Shown one piece after another: positions 62,804 through 64,000 of a stretch of DNA of 64,000 bases; the first letter of the stretch is position 1, and the number at the start of each line of letters is the position of its first letter. The translations under genes and the position numbers were made by a program. The DNA lies in NCBI GenBank assembly GCA_001599755.1, contig BCHX01000001.1:6076001-6140000 (forward strand), read 5' to 3'. Under the pieces are notes generated by a model. That model saw nothing but the letters and a program-made list of their open reading frames with translations, was not told where the DNA came from and made no database searches. This stretch comes from Gliomastix tumulicola. Its lineage: Eukaryota > Ascomycota > Sordariomycetes > Hypocreales > Bionectriaceae.

Positions 62804-63898
62804 TTAGTCGTCGACGCCGTCCGAGTAGTAGTAAAACTGTCTAGGCACGGGTATATTCATCGCATGCCCTTCACCTTCTACCCCATCATCCACAACACTC
62901 GGATCGCTCCCCTTCCTCTCCTGCATCTCCAGCTTCGGCTGAGCAGCAGCAGCAGCAGCAACAGCAGCAGGACCACCACCACCACCACCACCCCCCGTCG
63001 TCCTCCTGATCTCCGTCCTCCCCAGCAACTCCGTCATCCTCCTCGCCCACTCCCACGGCCTCTCCTTGCCCCCCGGCGACCCGTTGAAGTACTCCCACCC
63101 CATCACTCCCCCAAACCGCGGATACCGCTCCCGCAGCAGGCGGAACACACCCCGGAGGATCTCCCACGGCACGAAACCCGGACCGTTCTCGGGCGTCGTC
63201 ACGAGCCCGACGACGACCTTCTCCGGCGGCCAACCCTTTCCTAGCATCACCTCGTACATGGCGGGACTCGTGCAGTCGCCCCAGCCGCAGTAGAACTGCG
63301 CGTTGTACCAGGCCACGTCGCGCCCCCGCATGACCTCGAGGGCCTCGTAGTCGAAGCCGCTGAGGTTGTTCAGCGGGTTCAGCAGCGCGGCGGCGACGGG
63401 GGCCAATGTGATGATGAACGAAGACCCGAAATCCGCGCGCAGCCGGTCGATGAGCCGGATGACGCCGCCCAGGCTCATGTCCTCCTCCACATCGAGATCC
63501 AGCCCGTCCAGCCCACGCTCCCGGATCAGATCCCGCACTGGAAGATAATACCTCTCGAACCGGGCGTCGTCGTCGCCGTCGAGGCGCTCGTAGCTGCCCT
63601 TGGCGGCGCCGCCCAGCATGCCCATGACTTTGACGCCCGACGCCTGCAGGACGCGCAGCTCGGCCCAGAGCGTCTGGAAGCGCGCGTGGTGCGGCGCGTG
63701 GTCGTTGAGCGTGAGGGCCGACGGCTCGTCGTTGATGTGGATGGCGGCGAGGATGAGGTGGGTGAGCGCGATGCCCGGCTGCGTGATGAGCGGGAGGACG
63801 GAGATGGGCTTGCCGGCGCTGTCGTGGTGGGTTTGGTAGTAGGTGATGAGGCGGGGGAGGTCCGTGGCGGGACGCGGGGGGAGCGGAGGGGGAGGCAT
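62804..63898 (-). CDS. GH18-family protein without signal peptide
   Basis: Single exon, 364 residues. The GH18 active-site motif DxxDxDxE is intact (DGLDLDVE, residues about 136-143), with LITYYQTH at strand 1, VKVMGMLGG at strand 3, FIITLAPV, AQFYCGWG and VMGWEYFNG at later strands. GH18 enzymes cleave chitin or the chitobiose core of N-glycans. The start MPPPPLPPRP has no signal peptide, so an intracellular chitinase or a cytosolic ENGase-like role is possible. The C-terminus is a Gly/Ala low-complexity tail followed by acidic residues. The same strand as the neighbouring HET gene, 229 bp away. Confidence 0.9.
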   Translation of the reverse strand: MPPPPLPPRPATDLPRLITYYQTHHDSAGKPISVLPLITQPGIALTHLILAAIHINDEPSALTLNDHAPHHARFQTLWAELRVLQASGVKVMGMLGGAAKGSYERLDGDDDARFERYYLPVRDLIRERGLDGLDLDVEEDMSLGGVIRLIDRLRADFGSSFIITLAPVAAALLNPLNNLSGFDYEALEVMRGRDVAWYNAQFYCGWGDCTSPAMYEVMLGKGWPPEKVVVGLVTTPENGPGFVPWEILRGVFRLLRERYPRFGGVMGWEYFNGSPGGKERPWEWARRMTELLGRTEIRRTTGGGGGGGGPAAVAAAAAAQPKLEMQERKGSDPSVVDDGVEGEGHAMNIPVPRQFYYYSDGVDD

Positions 63899-64000
63899 TT
63901 TGGACGGGGTGAAGGTAAATGATGGATGAGGGCGGGAGAGGATGGAAGGGCGACGTGTGGATGGGAGGAGAGGAGGGTGAAGCTGAAGGTGACGGTGAAG

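Noticed and set aside
1..64000. tRNA, 5S rRNA or CRISPR array
   Set aside because: Looking for tRNA B-box-like GTTCGA context, 5S-like sequence and regular spaced repeats by eye gave nothing convincing; a covariance-model scan would settle the RNA genes.

Overview
The window is chromosomal DNA of a filamentous ascomycete (Pezizomycotina, most like a Sordariomycete). The evidence is two HET-domain genes, a PNP-NACHT-ankyrin NLR, a Clr5-ankyrin gene, GT-AG introns mostly of 50-75 bp with CTAAC/CTGAC-type branch points, and one-copy fungal housekeeping genes (MAK16, VPS55, GYP7-like, MSO1-like, RAD9/Crb2-like, glucosidase II alpha, NDK1). I can place 25 coding genes and one clear pseudogene. There is no CRISPR array, and I saw no tRNA or rRNA by eye.

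Layout. 1-1.3 kb: 3' part of a HET gene ending in two WW-like modules. 1.9-5.8 kb: a CE4-type polysaccharide deacetylase, divergent from two tandem short-chain dehydrogenases. 6.3-9.9 kb: PABA synthase and VPS55, convergent. 10.6-18.5 kb: a duplicated accessory module. Each copy is a 96-residue single-pass membrane protein gene on the minus strand, head-to-head with a Clr5-type gene on the plus strand. In copy 1 the Clr5 part is a stop-riddled remnant; in copy 2 it is a full Clr5-ankyrin gene with a frameshift, and a MITE with perfect 83-bp inverted repeats sits in its promoter. The two small genes keep identical exon lengths, and a 15-bp motif occurs five times, only in the two head-to-head intergenic regions. 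18.7-23 kb: MAK16 and a FAD monooxygenase. 23.3-27.6 kb: an intronless NLR.

28.4-57.7 kb is mainly housekeeping: MSO1-like, GYP7-like TBC RabGAP, an Aur1-like PAP2 membrane protein, a RAD9/53BP1-type checkpoint protein, a very large low-complexity protein with a WW-like start, an EF-hand MscS channel, glucosidase II alpha, nucleoside diphosphate kinase and a FAM210/DUF1279 mitochondrial protein. 58.9-63.9 kb: a secreted protein of unknown function, a second HET gene and a GH18 protein without signal peptide.

Three membrane-traffic genes (VPS55, GYP7-like, MSO1-like) are present but scattered. The accessory genes (HET, NLR, Clr5-ankyrin, small membrane proteins) are of the kind used in fungal self/non-self recognition. 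The best candidate for something undescribed is the duplicated small-membrane-protein/Clr5-ankyrin module at 10.6-18.5 kb. Splice sites were assigned by eye from reading frame, consensus and family similarity; exon sums were checked to be multiples of three except where stated.
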